A stretch of DNA of 24,822 nucleotides from a virus: IMG/VR virus record IMGVR_UViG_3300044631_000443, positions 1 to 24,822 of that record. One strand, given 5' to 3'. Positions 1-7,843 of this stretch are shown here, one piece after another. A program made the position numbers and the translations under genes. The notes under the pieces are model-generated. The model made no database searches and had not been told where the DNA came from. It worked only from the letters and a program-made list of their open reading frames with translations. Within the stretch, counting starts at the first letter, position 1. The number at the start of each line of letters is the position of its first letter.

Positions 1-1
1 A

Positions 2-292
2 CTCGCGGAGTACCAGCCGTTCGCCGACCGCGATGGACACGGCGACACATGGCGAGCCATGTGCGAGGAGCGCACGTCGTGCGCGGCGGATACGGCGCGA
101 ACTGTGGCGCGGCGTGTGGCTCGGGCTGCGACGGCTGGAATAGGTCGGGAAGCGACGCGGGAGGTCGCTGCGGCATGCGCGGCGGATACGGCGTTTGATG
201 CGTCTTGGGATGCGAAGCGGGCTGCGGCGTGGGCTGCGAACGCCATCGCCTTGATCCGCCAAGCGAAGGAGTATAACCATGACAGCACCTAA
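2..292 (+). CDS. C-terminal part of an Ala-rich phage hypothetical protein (truncated by window edge)
   Basis: The frame is open from base 2, with no stop before the TAA at 290-292, so this is probably the tail of a longer protein. An ATG at 59 exists, but codons upstream of it read through sensibly (Leu-Ala-Glu-Tyr-Gln-Pro-Phe), so I treat the gene as partial. The protein is very rich in Ala and Arg with scattered Trp and has no Gly or Pro clusters, which suggests long helices. Phage genomes often carry Ala/Trp-rich proteins of this style with repeated Ala-Ala-Trp patterns, and their function is unknown. Its end overlaps the next gene by 14 nt, which suggests translational coupling. No function is assigned. 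Confidence 0.55.
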   Translation, partial: LAEYQPFADRDGHGDTWRAMCEERTSCAADTARTVARRVARAATAGIGREATREVAAACAADTAFDASWDAKRAAAWAANAIALIRQAKEYNHDST

Positions 293-761
293 AGACACAC
301 TGGAAATCCTGCGCGACATAATGCCGAAATTGACTCCGTTTCAACCAGAGGTCACAAGAGCCGCTGTCGAGATAGTCAGACTTCGTTCCGAGATTGCCCG
401 TGTCAAGGGTGAGCGGGATGGACTGAAGAATACCTGCAAGACGCTCATGGAGCAGCGAGATGCGGCATTCAAGAAATGCGATGAGCATCGGGCAGAAGTG
501 CGAAAGTTGCACAGGCTGAACCCGCTGACGGATCCATCGATGGAGGGAGCGTTCTCCCACCTCAATGCCGAGATCGAACGGCTGACTGCCGAGAGGGATG
601 CGATAGCGATTTCCTGCGGGTGGTTCACGATGCGTCATGACGGATCGACGGAAGCCATCATTCCCGATGTGGGACAGGTGAAACAGGTAGTCGATCAACT
701 GTCTGATCCGGATCACCTCCCGTTCAAGATCGCCAAGGACGAACAGAAGGATCAGCCGTGA
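279..761 (+). CDS. Hypothetical coiled-coil protein
   Basis: A 160-residue protein starting at ATG 279, with AAGGAG at 266-271 placed 7 nt upstream. Residues about 30-75 and 95-110 show heptad-like spacing of Leu, Ile and Val among Arg, Glu and Lys (for example RLRSEIARVKGERDGL and LNAEIERLTAERDAI), consistent with a coiled coil. The C-terminal third is acidic and has no recognisable motif. It overlaps both neighbours and lies directly upstream of gp62. In T4 that place is occupied by gene 44, the large clamp-loader subunit, but this protein has no Walker A or B motif and is not gp44. I do not recognise a family. Confidence 0.7.
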   Translation: MTAPKDTLEILRDIMPKLTPFQPEVTRAAVEIVRLRSEIARVKGERDGLKNTCKTLMEQRDAAFKKCDEHRAEVRKLHRLNPLTDPSMEGAFSHLNAEIERLTAERDAIAISCGWFTMRHDGSTEAIIPDVGQVKQVVDQLSDPDHLPFKIAKDEQKDQP

Positions 762-1159
762 ATGACTCCCCATTCGACTTCATGAACAGCGTAACCCACA
801 CCAAGGTGAACCTGATGCGGGACGAGGGAAGATCGGTCTCCGACTATGCTCCCTACCTGACGAACAGGGGTCTGTCTCAGTTCGCAGACACGGTCATTCA
901 GGCTAACATGATGAACACCCGATGGCATCTGGACAAGCAGATGCAGTACGAGTACCATCTCCACTCCATCCGTCCACGGAAGAGGATGGGTAAGTGGGCA
1001 AAGAAGCCCGATACCGAACTGGTTCAGACCATAGTCGATCTCTTCGGATGCTCCGTGAAGAAGGCAGAGGAGATCAAGGATGTCCTTGGCAGCAGGACGA
1101 TATCGCAGATACTGAAGCGCGGGGATGGCATTCGTGGAGGTGTCCAAAACACTAAATAA
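758..1159 (+). CDS. 62: Clamp-loader small subunit, T4 gp62-like
   Basis: In T4, gp62 combines with four gp44 ATPase subunits to load the gp45 sliding clamp for gp43. The key similarity is the segment RPRKRMGKWAKK followed by a helix starting DTELVQTIVDLFG. This parallels T4 gp62, where an Arg-Gly-Lys-Arg-Tyr-Gly-Lys-Trp-Ala-Lys stretch precedes its C-terminal domain. The protein has 133 residues, shorter than T4 gp62 (187); shorter forms are usual in distant T4 relatives. The start is GTG at 758, overlapping the upstream stop in GTGA, with AAGGA at 747-751. Immediate linkage to regA, as in T4 (44-62-regA-43), supports the call. Confidence 0.75.
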   Translation: MNDSPFDFMNSVTHTKVNLMRDEGRSVSDYAPYLTNRGLSQFADTVIQANMMNTRWHLDKQMQYEYHLHSIRPRKRMGKWAKKPDTELVQTIVDLFGCSVKKAEEIKDVLGSRTISQILKRGDGIRGGVQNTK

Positions 1160-1178
1160 CAGAATGAAAGACATTCTG
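1160..1178 (+). promoter_or_regulatory. Perfect 7-bp stem-loop in the gp62-regA gap
   Basis: CAGAATG (1160-1166) and CATTCTG (1172-1178) are perfect inverted complements around a 5-nt loop AAAGA. The hairpin begins directly after the gp62 TAA (1157-1159) and ends about 20 nt before the regA ATG (1198), leaving the AGG ribosome-binding site free. No U-tract follows, so it is not a classical terminator. Possible roles are mRNA 3'-end protection or processing, or a structure affecting regA translation. RegA is known in T4 to repress its own translation, but I see no direct RegA site here. Confidence 0.5.
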
Positions 1179-1197
1179 ACTATTTGGTGAGGACACA

Positions 1198-1614
1198 ATG
1201 GACAAACGAACGCTGAAACTGGAGGTCGAAGACCTCCTGGAAATCTTCCTGAAGGCTGACGAGGACTTCCTCAAGGTGAAGGAGACACTGACCCGAATAG
1301 GAGTCTCGTCGAGGCAGGAGAAGAAACTCTATCAGAGTTGCCACATACTGCACAAGAGAGGCAAGTACTACATCGTCCACTTCAAGGAACTCTTTGCATT
1401 GGACGGGCTTCCCACGGACATAGACGACACTGACATCGGACGAAGGAACACGATTGCGAACCTCATGGACGAGTGGGGGCTTCTCACCATCGTCGATCAG
1501 AAGAAGGCATCCGATCCCATCGTCTCGCTGGCGCAGATCAAGATAATCCCCCACAGGGATAAGGCTGAATGGGAACTCATACCCAAGTACCACATCGGCA
1601 AGAGAAAGAACTGA
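1198..1614 (+). CDS. regA: Translational repressor RegA
   Basis: RegA is an RNA-binding protein that blocks ribosome binding on many T4 early mRNAs, including its own. The core matches T4 RegA almost word for word: EDFLKVKETLTRIG, LYQSCHILHKRGKYYIVHFKE, then a DEWGLLTIV segment and the C-terminal EWELIPKYHIG. The protein has 138 residues against 122 in T4; much of the difference is an N-terminal extension before EDFLKVKE (about residues 1-20). The start is ATG 1198 with GAGG at 1189-1192. In T4, regA is followed directly by gene 43. Here about 4.7 kb of other genes separates them. Confidence 0.95.
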   Translation: MDKRTLKLEVEDLLEIFLKADEDFLKVKETLTRIGVSSRQEKKLYQSCHILHKRGKYYIVHFKELFALDGLPTDIDDTDIGRRNTIANLMDEWGLLTIVDQKKASDPIVSLAQIKIIPHRDKAEWELIPKYHIGKRKN

Positions 1615-1653
1615 GACAACCGATACATAGATGAACAACAGGAGATCTTTGCT

Positions 1654-2973
1654 ATGCGCCCGACCGTGACCTTGTGCATGATCGTCAAGAACGAATCGCA
1701 CATCATCCTTGAATGCCTCAACTCTGTCTACAAGTACATCGACCATTGGGTCATCTGTGACACGGGTTCCACCGACAACACCAAGCAGATAATCACCGAC
1801 TTCTTCAAGGAGAAGGGGATACCAGGTGAACTCCACGACCATGAGTGGAAGGACTTCGGTCACAACCGAACCCTTGCCTTCAAGGCTGCTGAAGGCAAGG
1901 CTGACTATGCGTGGGTGATCGACGCGGACGACTACCTCGAGGGAGAACTCATACTTCCCGATGGAACGGACATGGATAGTTTCGCACTGCGCATCAAGCG
2001 CGGTTCCTTCTTCTGGTGGAGGAACCAGGTCTTCAAACTCGATGCCAAGTGGGAGTACAAGGGAGTCCTGCACGAATACGCGATATGCGAGAAAGCCAAT
2101 CCCAAGATCGGCAAACTCGAAGGCAACTACAACATCTGCGCAAGGACGATGGGTGGAGCCAGGAATGTAGGCATCGATCCCGTGGAGAAGTACAGCAGGG
2201 ATGCAGTCGTGCTGGAGGAAGCCATGAAGGCTGATCCGACCAACACCCGCAACCAGTTCTACCTCGCGCAGTCCTACTTCGACTCACAGCAATGGGAAAA
2301 GTCCGCAGAGGCTTACATGAAGCGCGTGGAGATGGGTGGTTGGGAAGAGGAGGTTTTCTACTCACTGTACCGCATTGCCATGATCGCAGCCATACAGAAC
2401 AAGCCGTTCGGGGAGATAAAGGAGAAGTTCCTCCTTGCATGGCGGTTCCGTCCCATCCGCGCAGAACCGATCTACCAGATCGCCAGGATGTACATGATGG
2501 TGCAGGAGCCAAGGCTTGCCTGGCTCCATGCCAAGATGGCAGCGGAGATGCCATATCCGCACTTCGACATCCTGTTCATCGACAACGACATCTACAGGTG
2601 GCAGATGGACGACATACTGGCTTCCACATCGTTCTATCTGCACCGATATGAGGAAGGGCTTGGTGTGGCAAAACGCCTTCTCAACAACCCCTTCTATCCC
2701 GACCCGGAGAAGCAGAGGATGGCTCAGAACATACAGGCATACGAGCAGAAGTTGGTTGAGTATGCTCCGATGCTTGCAGCGATGAAGCAGAAGGATGAGG
2801 AATACAGGCAGAACCCGTTCGGAACCGACTCCGTGACGATGAGCGTTACGGCACATCCTCCTGTGCCGCCGACTCCTGTCAAGGCAGAGGTTGCCGAGAC
2901 GGACGATCAGCGCAGGGAACGTCTCAAGAAGTTGCTGAACCGCAGCAAGGACAGGAAGAAGGCTAGCCGATGA
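1654..2973 (+). CDS. Family 2 glycosyltransferase with helical-repeat (TPR-like) C-terminus
   Basis: The N-terminal GT-A domain (residues about 1-130) has the family 2 signature: TLCMIVKNES at the nucleotide-binding strand, CDTGSTDNT, and the metal-binding DADD motif in WVIDADDYLEG. Residues about 180-380 form pairs of amphipathic helices resembling tetratricopeptide repeats (for example NQFYLAQSYFDSQQWEKSAE). The last 50 residues are Pro-rich then strongly basic. Family 2 enzymes move sugar from a nucleotide-sugar to an acceptor; the acceptor here is unknown. GT2-TPR fusions are frequent in T4-like phages. The start is ATG 1654 with AGGAG at 1640-1644. It overlaps the dUTPase by ATGA, so the two are probably co-translated. 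Confidence 0.9.
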   Translation: MRPTVTLCMIVKNESHIILECLNSVYKYIDHWVICDTGSTDNTKQIITDFFKEKGIPGELHDHEWKDFGHNRTLAFKAAEGKADYAWVIDADDYLEGELILPDGTDMDSFALRIKRGSFFWWRNQVFKLDAKWEYKGVLHEYAICEKANPKIGKLEGNYNICARTMGGARNVGIDPVEKYSRDAVVLEEAMKADPTNTRNQFYLAQSYFDSQQWEKSAEAYMKRVEMGGWEEEVFYSLYRIAMIAAIQNKPFGEIKEKFLLAWRFRPIRAEPIYQIARMYMMVQEPRLAWLHAKMAAEMPYPHFDILFIDNDIYRWQMDDILASTSFYLHRYEEGLGVAKRLLNNPFYPDPEKQRMAQNIQAYEQKLVEYAPMLAAMKQKDEEYRQNPFGTDSVTMSVTAHPPVPPTPVKAEVAETDDQRRERLKKLLNRSKDRKKASR

Positions 2974-3479
2974 GCGTACAGATACTTTCTGTCTTCAAGG
3001 TCAGACCAGAGGCAAGCATCCCCACCTTTGCCACGGACGGGTCTTCCTGTTTCGACCTCCATGCTTGCATCATGGGACTTGAGAAGGTCAAGGCATACAC
3101 CAGGATGAACGAGCCTGTCGAACTCTACTGCAACCACGACCATCTCAAGGTTCCAGCGGAGTTCCGCGTCCTGATACCCACGGGTTTGATCTTCGACATC
3201 CCCAAGGGACATTCGATGAGAATCCATCCCCGTTCTGGTCTTTCCTTCAGGAATGGGATTGTAATGCAGAACGCAGAGGGCATAGTGGACTCAGACTATG
3301 TGGAGGAGTGCTTCATCCTTCTGAAGAACGATTCCCTTGTCCGGCAGAACATCACGCATGGAATGCGCATCGCTCAGGGAGAACTGGTGAGGAACGAAGA
3401 GTATGTCCTGATGGAGTCAGCCGACCGACCATCCGTCAAGACCGACAGGAACGGCGGGTTCGGCAGCACTGGTGTGTAA
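2970..3479 (+). CDS. dut: Trimeric-type dUTP diphosphatase
   Basis: Hydrolyses dUTP to dUMP and pyrophosphate, keeping uracil out of DNA and feeding dTMP synthesis by ThyX, encoded downstream. The five family motifs appear in order: motif 1 around SSCFDLHA, motif 2 HPRSGLSFRNG, motif 3 GIVDSDYVEE with the catalytic Asp and the Tyr that reads the base, motif 4 GMRIAQGEL, and the Gly-rich C-terminal arm RNGGFGSTG. The 169 residues slightly exceed the usual ~150, because of an insertion after motif 1 (about residues 33-65). The start ATG overlaps the upstream stop in ATGA. T4 itself uses an unrelated dUTPase (gp56). Confidence 0.95.
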   Translation: MSVQILSVFKVRPEASIPTFATDGSSCFDLHACIMGLEKVKAYTRMNEPVELYCNHDHLKVPAEFRVLIPTGLIFDIPKGHSMRIHPRSGLSFRNGIVMQNAEGIVDSDYVEECFILLKNDSLVRQNITHGMRIAQGELVRNEEYVLMESADRPSVKTDRNGGFGSTGV

Positions 3480-3499
3480 ATCATCAACATGGAGAATAC

Positions 3500-3832
3500 A
3501 TGACACGCGACGAACTTCTGAAGTGCCACGGAGAACTCTGTGGCAAGGCATTTGAACTGATGAAGGTGAAGAACGCGGACTATGCGGGTAGGTCTGGCAA
3601 GGAGCCGTTTGCCAACTTCACCCGATGCGAGTCCATGGGAATCTGCACCACGGAGGCAGGGATGCTGGTCAGGATGACGGACAAGTTGTCCCGCCTCTCG
3701 TCCTTCGTTGAGGCAGGGGAGTTCAAGGTCAAGGACGAGAGCCTTGAGGACACCTGCGTTGACATCATCAACTATGCGATCCTCTTCCATTCATACCTCA
3801 AGGAAAAGAAGGCTAACAATGCCAAGCGGTGA
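3500..3832 (+). CDS. Nmad1 / DUF1599-family protein
   Basis: A 110-residue helical protein. It matches what I know of the nucleotide modification associated domain 1 family: KNADYAGRSGKEPFANF, a Gly-rich turn, then MLVRMTDKLSRLSSFVE and DESLEDTCVDIINYA. The family is found in phages and is linked by gene neighbourhood to modified DNA bases; its biochemical activity is not firmly known. The helical fold and the conserved Glu/Asp at the helix ends recall all-alpha NTP pyrophosphatases, but that is inference. The start is ATG 3500 with GGAG at 3491-3494. A longer in-frame reading from 3308 would run inside the dUTPase and is unlikely. It overlaps the GroES-like gene by 14 nt. Confidence 0.8.
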   Translation: MTRDELLKCHGELCGKAFELMKVKNADYAGRSGKEPFANFTRCESMGICTTEAGMLVRMTDKLSRLSSFVEAGEFKVKDESLEDTCVDIINYAILFHSYLKEKKANNAKR

Positions 3833-4091
3833 ATTCAGACCAGTTGGAAAGAACCTTTTGCTGCTCAGGGACTTCGGGGGTCAGAAGACCACCGAGGCTG
3901 GAATCATTTACGAGGAGAAGGTCACTTGCCGCCTCGTATGGTCAAAGGTGATCGCGGTCGGAGATCAGGTGACCGAAGACATCAAGGTGGGCGACAGGGT
4001 TCTCTGGGACATCACCAAGGTCAAGGGAAACCACTACAAGGAATACGATGTCGTCCATCAGGATCATGCCTACATGGTCGAGCGAGTCTGA
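3819..4091 (+). CDS. GroES-like co-chaperonin
   Basis: A 90-residue Cpn10-fold protein. Typical features are the N-terminal strand VGKNLLLLRD, a short mobile-loop-like stretch (GGQKTTEAGIIY), VIAVGDQ, the KVGDRVLWD strand turn, and the C-terminal EYDVVHQDHAYMVERV. It would cap the host GroEL ring, as T4 gp31 does for folding of the major capsid protein. It is closer to bacterial GroES in length and motif spacing than to T4 gp31 (about 111 residues). The start is ATG 3819, preceded by AGGAAAAGAAGG within the previous gene. A longer reading from 3708 lies inside Nmad1 and looks spurious. Confidence 0.88.
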   Translation: MPSGEFRPVGKNLLLLRDFGGQKTTEAGIIYEEKVTCRLVWSKVIAVGDQVTEDIKVGDRVLWDITKVKGNHYKEYDVVHQDHAYMVERV

Positions 4092-4127
4092 TTCTTTGCT
4101 GCGATAAGAATCCCGACACCATACCCA

Positions 4128-4155
4128 TTGCATCTCGTCTCATCCGTGCTATCAT
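4128..4155 (+). promoter_or_regulatory. Candidate sigma70-type promoter before the methyltransferase gene
   Basis: TTGCAT at 4128-4133 and TATCAT at 4150-4155 are separated by 16 bases. The second hexamer is preceded by TG plus one base (extended -10). It lies in the 115-nt gap 4092-4206, one of the largest non-coding gaps in the window, which otherwise holds no ORF. The -35 box is poor (3 of 6). Two other gaps show the same 16-nt spacing. This is an inference from sequence match only. Confidence 0.35.
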
Positions 4156-4206
4156 TCCCTTGTGCGAATGAGCGTTGCTTCACCACATCCCTGAGGAGAC
4201 AGGCTA

Positions 4207-6351
4207 GTGAACAAATACAGGATCATCGAAGGCGATTGCCGCGAGGGACTCAAGCAGATCGCGGACAACTCCGTCCACACATGCATCACCTCACCCCCCT
4301 ACTTCGGCTTGCGTTCGTACAACGGAGGTCAGAGTGAGATCGGATGCGAGAACGAAGTGCAGCAGTATGTCGATGCAATGGTTGATGTGTTTCGTGAAGT
4401 TCGCCGTGCTCTTCGTCCTGATGGCACTCTGTGGCTGAACCTTGGCGACTCCTACATGGCTCAGTACAATGTCCCTCCTCCTCCACAGACAATCGGGGGA
4501 CAGAGGGACATGCCAACCACCATTCCTGGAAACCGCAAGAAGCAGAAGGGTCTGAAGCACAAGGATCTGATCGGCATCCCTTGGCGTGTAGCCTTTGCGC
4601 TACAGGCAGACGGGTGGTGGCTGCGTCAGGAATGCATCTGGTGTCTTAGTGGTGGAACCTGTGTTTATGTTCGCACCAAGAATAGCGGAGAGTGCGTGAT
4701 GATGATTCGCGATCTCTACCGCCTTGATCCATCTACGGTACAACTTTGGAATGGAACCAGTTGGACGAATCTTCTTGGCATGAGCAAAAGTAAGAGGAGG
4801 GGGGATGAACTTGAAATAGTCCTTCGTTCGGGGGAACGCATCTCATGCACACCCACACACAAGTTTCCGACTAGTGACGGCTTGAAGGACGCAAGTGAAC
4901 TGGTAATCGGTGATACTCTTCTCTCATGTACACTACCACCACCCGAAAATCCGAGAGATTGCTTCATAGACGAGGACGCGGCGTGGTTTGCTGGACTCTA
5001 TCTCGCAGAAGGCTCCCGTAGCGGAGACACCATTCAGATATCTGGTCACTCAAAGGAAAACCACCGATGGTCGGAGATTCAGAGGATAGCGAAGAAGTTT
5101 GGAGGAACTGCTACCATCTCGGTTGACGGAAACAACCAAGCCATCCGCGTCTATGGTAAGGTGCTCAACGCAATATTGGATGAGATGATCGTTGGAACCA
5201 CCGCATACGACAAGGGTTTCAGTCCCGTGGTGTGGAGATACTCGAACAGATTCTTGGAACGAATGATGGATGGGTATCTTTCTGGCGATGGATGCCAGAC
5301 GGGCAATCGGTGGAGACTTGGGTTTTGTAGAAACTACAGGCTTGAGCAAAACATCAGAACTGCATGTGCTAGGTTGGGGTATACCCTCACGCTGAATCTC
5401 AGCCACGCCAGTTGTGGAGAAAAGTCGTTTCCTTCTTTCCGTGGAGAACTACGCAAGGAGAGAAGCGGTCATTGCAACGAAAAGAGTCGAAATGAGATCG
5501 TGAAGATCAACAAAGCCCGCTGTAGGGAAGTCTACGATCTCGGTGTGGAGGACGAACCACATCTCTTTGCATTGGCATCTGGTATATTGACGCACAACTC
5601 CAAGCCCAATCCCATGCCCGAGTCGGTCATGGATCGATGCACCCGAGCGCATGAATACATCTTCATGCTCACCAAGAAGTCGCACTACTACTATGACCAT
5701 GAGGCAATCAAGGAGCAAGCCGTAGGCGCACCTCATGCGCCAGGAAACAAGAACAGGACTCAGCCCGAGGAAAAGGGATCGCGTGATCCTGCCCTTGAGC
5801 CTGACAGGGTGTGGGCTTCCGATGGAAGGAAGAACAAGCGTTCCGTGTGGACGGTCAATACCAAGGGTTACAAGGGAGCGCACTTCGCGGTCTATCCCAA
5901 GAACCTCATCCTTCCATGCGTCCTTGCGGGAACCAGCGCACATGGCTGCTGCTCCAAGTGCGGTGCGCCTTGGGAGATGGATGTCAATGTCGGCATGAGC
6001 GACTACGAGAAGCACGGGAAGCATTGGGGTGGGGATTTCGGCAGGAACGACTCCGTCCCACCCGAACGGATCTCGGGAAGGCAGACGCGGACTGCCAAGG
6101 GGACGGTTCCCTCCCTCAAGGCAGCGGAGAGGACACCCAAGGGGTGGAAGCCAACCTGCAAGTGCAAGGATGCCTCCGTGGTTCCATGCACCGTCCTGGA
6201 TCCGTTCACGGGATCGGGTACGACTGCTGTCGTGGCAATGGAGAACGGACGGGACTTCGTGGGTTGCGAACTGAACCCTGAGTACATCAAGTTGGCTGAG
6301 GCAAGGATCGCTGAGGAGGTTCCAAGCGATCTAGACGACCTCATGGAATGA
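4207..6351 (+). CDS. Beta-class (N4-cytosine or N6-adenine) DNA methyltransferase interrupted by an intein
   Basis: Transfers methyl from SAM to an exocyclic amino group in DNA. Motif IV (TSPPYF, residues 28-33) precedes motif I (DPFTGSGTT, about 665-673), the beta-class order. Conserved KPNPMPESV and CTRAHEYIFMLTKK follow the intein. Cys581/582, Cys585, Cys651 and Cys653 form a possible zinc knuckle in the C-terminal half. Precursor 714 residues; mature enzyme 395 after removal of residues 146-464. The start is GTG 4207, with GAGGAGA at 4193-4199. It could protect phage DNA from host restriction or act alone; no restriction enzyme gene is adjacent. Recognition sequence and exact base cannot be read from the sequence. 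Confidence 0.93.
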   Translation: MNKYRIIEGDCREGLKQIADNSVHTCITSPPYFGLRSYNGGQSEIGCENEVQQYVDAMVDVFREVRRALRPDGTLWLNLGDSYMAQYNVPPPPQTIGGQRDMPTTIPGNRKKQKGLKHKDLIGIPWRVAFALQADGWWLRQECIWCLSGGTCVYVRTKNSGECVMMIRDLYRLDPSTVQLWNGTSWTNLLGMSKSKRRGDELEIVLRSGERISCTPTHKFPTSDGLKDASELVIGDTLLSCTLPPPENPRDCFIDEDAAWFAGLYLAEGSRSGDTIQISGHSKENHRWSEIQRIAKKFGGTATISVDGNNQAIRVYGKVLNAILDEMIVGTTAYDKGFSPVVWRYSNRFLERMMDGYLSGDGCQTGNRWRLGFCRNYRLEQNIRTACARLGYTLTLNLSHASCGEKSFPSFRGELRKERSGHCNEKSRNEIVKINKARCREVYDLGVEDEPHLFALASGILTHNSKPNPMPESVMDRCTRAHEYIFMLTKKSHYYYDHEAIKEQAVGAPHAPGNKNRTQPEEKGSRDPALEPDRVWASDGRKNKRSVWTVNTKGYKGAHFAVYPKNLILPCVLAGTSAHGCCSKCGAPWEMDVNVGMSDYEKHGKHWGGDFGRNDSVPPERISGRQTRTAKGTVPSLKAAERTPKGWKPTCKCKDASVVPCTVLDPFTGSGTTAVVAMENGRDFVGCELNPEYIKLAEARIAEEVPSDLDDLME
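4642..5598 (+). mobile_element. Intein with LAGLIDADG homing endonuclease domain, in the DNA methyltransferase
   Basis: 319 residues, in frame (precursor residues 146-464). Block A starts with Cys1 in CLSGGTCVYV. Block B is SCTPTHKF with the conserved Thr and His. The C-terminal blocks end VYDLGVEDEPHLFALASG then ILTHN, with Ser as the +1 extein residue. Joining the exteins gives QECIW-SKPNPMPES, a continuous conserved methylase segment. Two LAGLIDADG helices are visible: FAGLYLAEGS (Glu268) and MMDGYLSGDG (Asp361), so the endonuclease looks intact. Base and codon use is more AT-rich than in the flanking extein. All residues needed for protein splicing are present. Confidence 0.94.
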
Positions 6352-6358
6352 AAGACAA

Positions 6359-7843
6359 ATGCCCAAGTTCTACACCAATGTCGCCATCCGTGGCAACAGG
6401 ATACTCCATCGCGGCTACGAGAACGGCAAGCCGTTCGCCGAGGAGGATGTGTACAAGCCCACCCTCTTCATCCTCAGCAAGAGGAAGAGCGAGTGGAAGT
6501 CCCTCGACGGCAGACCCGTCGAACCTATGGTGTTCGACTCCATCGATTCCTCCCGCGAGTTCATGGAGAAGTACTCGGATGTCTCCTCGTTCCCCATCTT
6601 CGGGAACACGGACTATGTCTATCAGTTCATAGGCGACGAGTACAAGGGAGAGGTTGACTACGACTTCAACCAGTTGCGCATCGCCTACATCGACATAGAG
6701 ACCGAGTCCGAGGCAGGATTCCCCGACATCGACACGGCAAACGAGCGGATCAATGTCATCACCATCATCTGCGGTTCCAAGAAGTACACATTTGCCCTTG
6801 GCAAGGTGGACAAGTCCAGGATGCCGCCCGATGTCCTCGTCAACCTCTACGACAACGAGGAGCAGATGCTGAGTGACTTCCTGCTGACATGGCAGAGCCT
6901 TGGGATCGACATCGTGACGGGGTGGAATGTCGAGTTCTTCGACATCCCGTACATCGTCCACAGGATCGGAAATCTCCTCGGGGAGCAGTATGCGCGGAAA
7001 CTCTCCCCTTGGGGGAAGTTGCGCAAGAGAAAGGTCGAGTTCCACGGCAAGGAGAGCGTCACCTACGAGATGGTCGGCATCAACACCATCGACTACTATC
7101 AACTCTACCGAAAGTTCACATTCGTCACGCGGGAGTCATACAAACTAGGAGACATCGCGCAGATCGAACTCGGGGAGACCAAGTTGGATCACTCCGAGCA
7201 CGACAACTTCTCGGAGTTCTATCGGAACGACTTCACCAAGTTCGTGGAGTACAACATACGGGACACCGTCCTTGTGCAGAAACTTGAGGCAAAGAAGCGG
7301 CTGCTTGAGCAAGCGGTAGCCCTTGCCTATTCAGCCAAGGTCAACATGCAGGATGTCTTCTCGCAGGTCAGGACATGGGAGCAGATCATCTACCATCACC
7401 TCAGCGAGAAGAGGATCGCGATCCCACAGAAGCGGAGGAACCGAAAGGACAAAGCGTTCAAGGGGGCATATGTCAAGCCACCTCAGGTCGGAATGCACAG
7501 ATGGGTGGTGTCCTTCGACCTTGATGCCCTCTATCCGATGCTCATCTGCCACTACAACCTGAGTCCCGACACCAAGACTTCCGATGGACTCAGGAGATCG
7601 ATCACGGCATCGTCCGTGATGAAGCAGTCAAACACCTACATGGTGGAAATCGAAAAGGCACGGCACAAGAACCTTTCCCTTGCTGCCAACGGAACGACAT
7701 ACCGCAAGGACAAGCAGGGATTCCTTCCCGAACTCATGGAGAAGATGTACAAGCAGCGCAAGGAGTACAAGAGGCTGATGCTTGAGACCAAGGCTAGCCT
7801 TCGTGATGTAGAAAATGAACTAAAAAAACGAGGTTTGATGTGA
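6359..7843 (+). CDS. 43: DNA polymerase gp43, N-terminal fragment (exonuclease, palm motif A, start of fingers)
   Basis: The replicative family B polymerase. Exo I is YIDIETE (Asp112, Glu114), Exo II GWNVEFFDIPY (Asn190-Asp195), Exo III YNIRD (Asp302). Palm motif A is SFDLDALYP (Asp387). The fingers begin at MYKQRKEYKRL, and the reading ends at residue 494 with a TGA (7841-7843), before motif B. Start ATG 6359, 7 nt after the methyltransferase stop, with only a weak ribosome-binding site. Codons from about 7801 change to an AT-richer style. The rest of the polymerase is downstream in two other frames (8569-8706 and 8703-9680). Such division is known for gp43 of some Aeromonas T4-like phages, whose two parts form one enzyme. 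Confidence 0.93.
   Translation: MPKFYTNVAIRGNRILHRGYENGKPFAEEDVYKPTLFILSKRKSEWKSLDGRPVEPMVFDSIDSSREFMEKYSDVSSFPIFGNTDYVYQFIGDEYKGEVDYDFNQLRIAYIDIETESEAGFPDIDTANERINVITIICGSKKYTFALGKVDKSRMPPDVLVNLYDNEEQMLSDFLLTWQSLGIDIVTGWNVEFFDIPYIVHRIGNLLGEQYARKLSPWGKLRKRKVEFHGKESVTYEMVGINTIDYYQLYRKFTFVTRESYKLGDIAQIELGETKLDHSEHDNFSEFYRNDFTKFVEYNIRDTVLVQKLEAKKRLLEQAVALAYSAKVNMQDVFSQVRTWEQIIYHHLSEKRIAIPQKRRNRKDKAFKGAYVKPPQVGMHRWVVSFDLDALYPMLICHYNLSPDTKTSDGLRRSITASSVMKQSNTYMVEIEKARHKNLSLAANGTTYRKDKQGFLPELMEKMYKQRKEYKRLMLETKASLRDVENELKKRGLM

Noticed and set aside
279-761. Clamp-loader ATPase gp44 at the position upstream of gp62
   Set aside because: The protein is a 160-residue coiled coil with no Walker motifs.
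4092-4206. tRNA or small RNA gene in the gap before the methyltransferase
   Set aside because: No cloverleaf or strong stem could be drawn. Only a candidate promoter and the GTG ribosome-binding site are seen.
6341-7102. 253-codon minus-strand open frame opposite the polymerase, and similar ones at 1180-2073, 14627-15511 and 18529-19293
   Set aside because: They mirror GC-rich codons of strong + strand genes with clear family motifs. The products are low-complexity Asp/Leu/Val/His-rich and match nothing I know.
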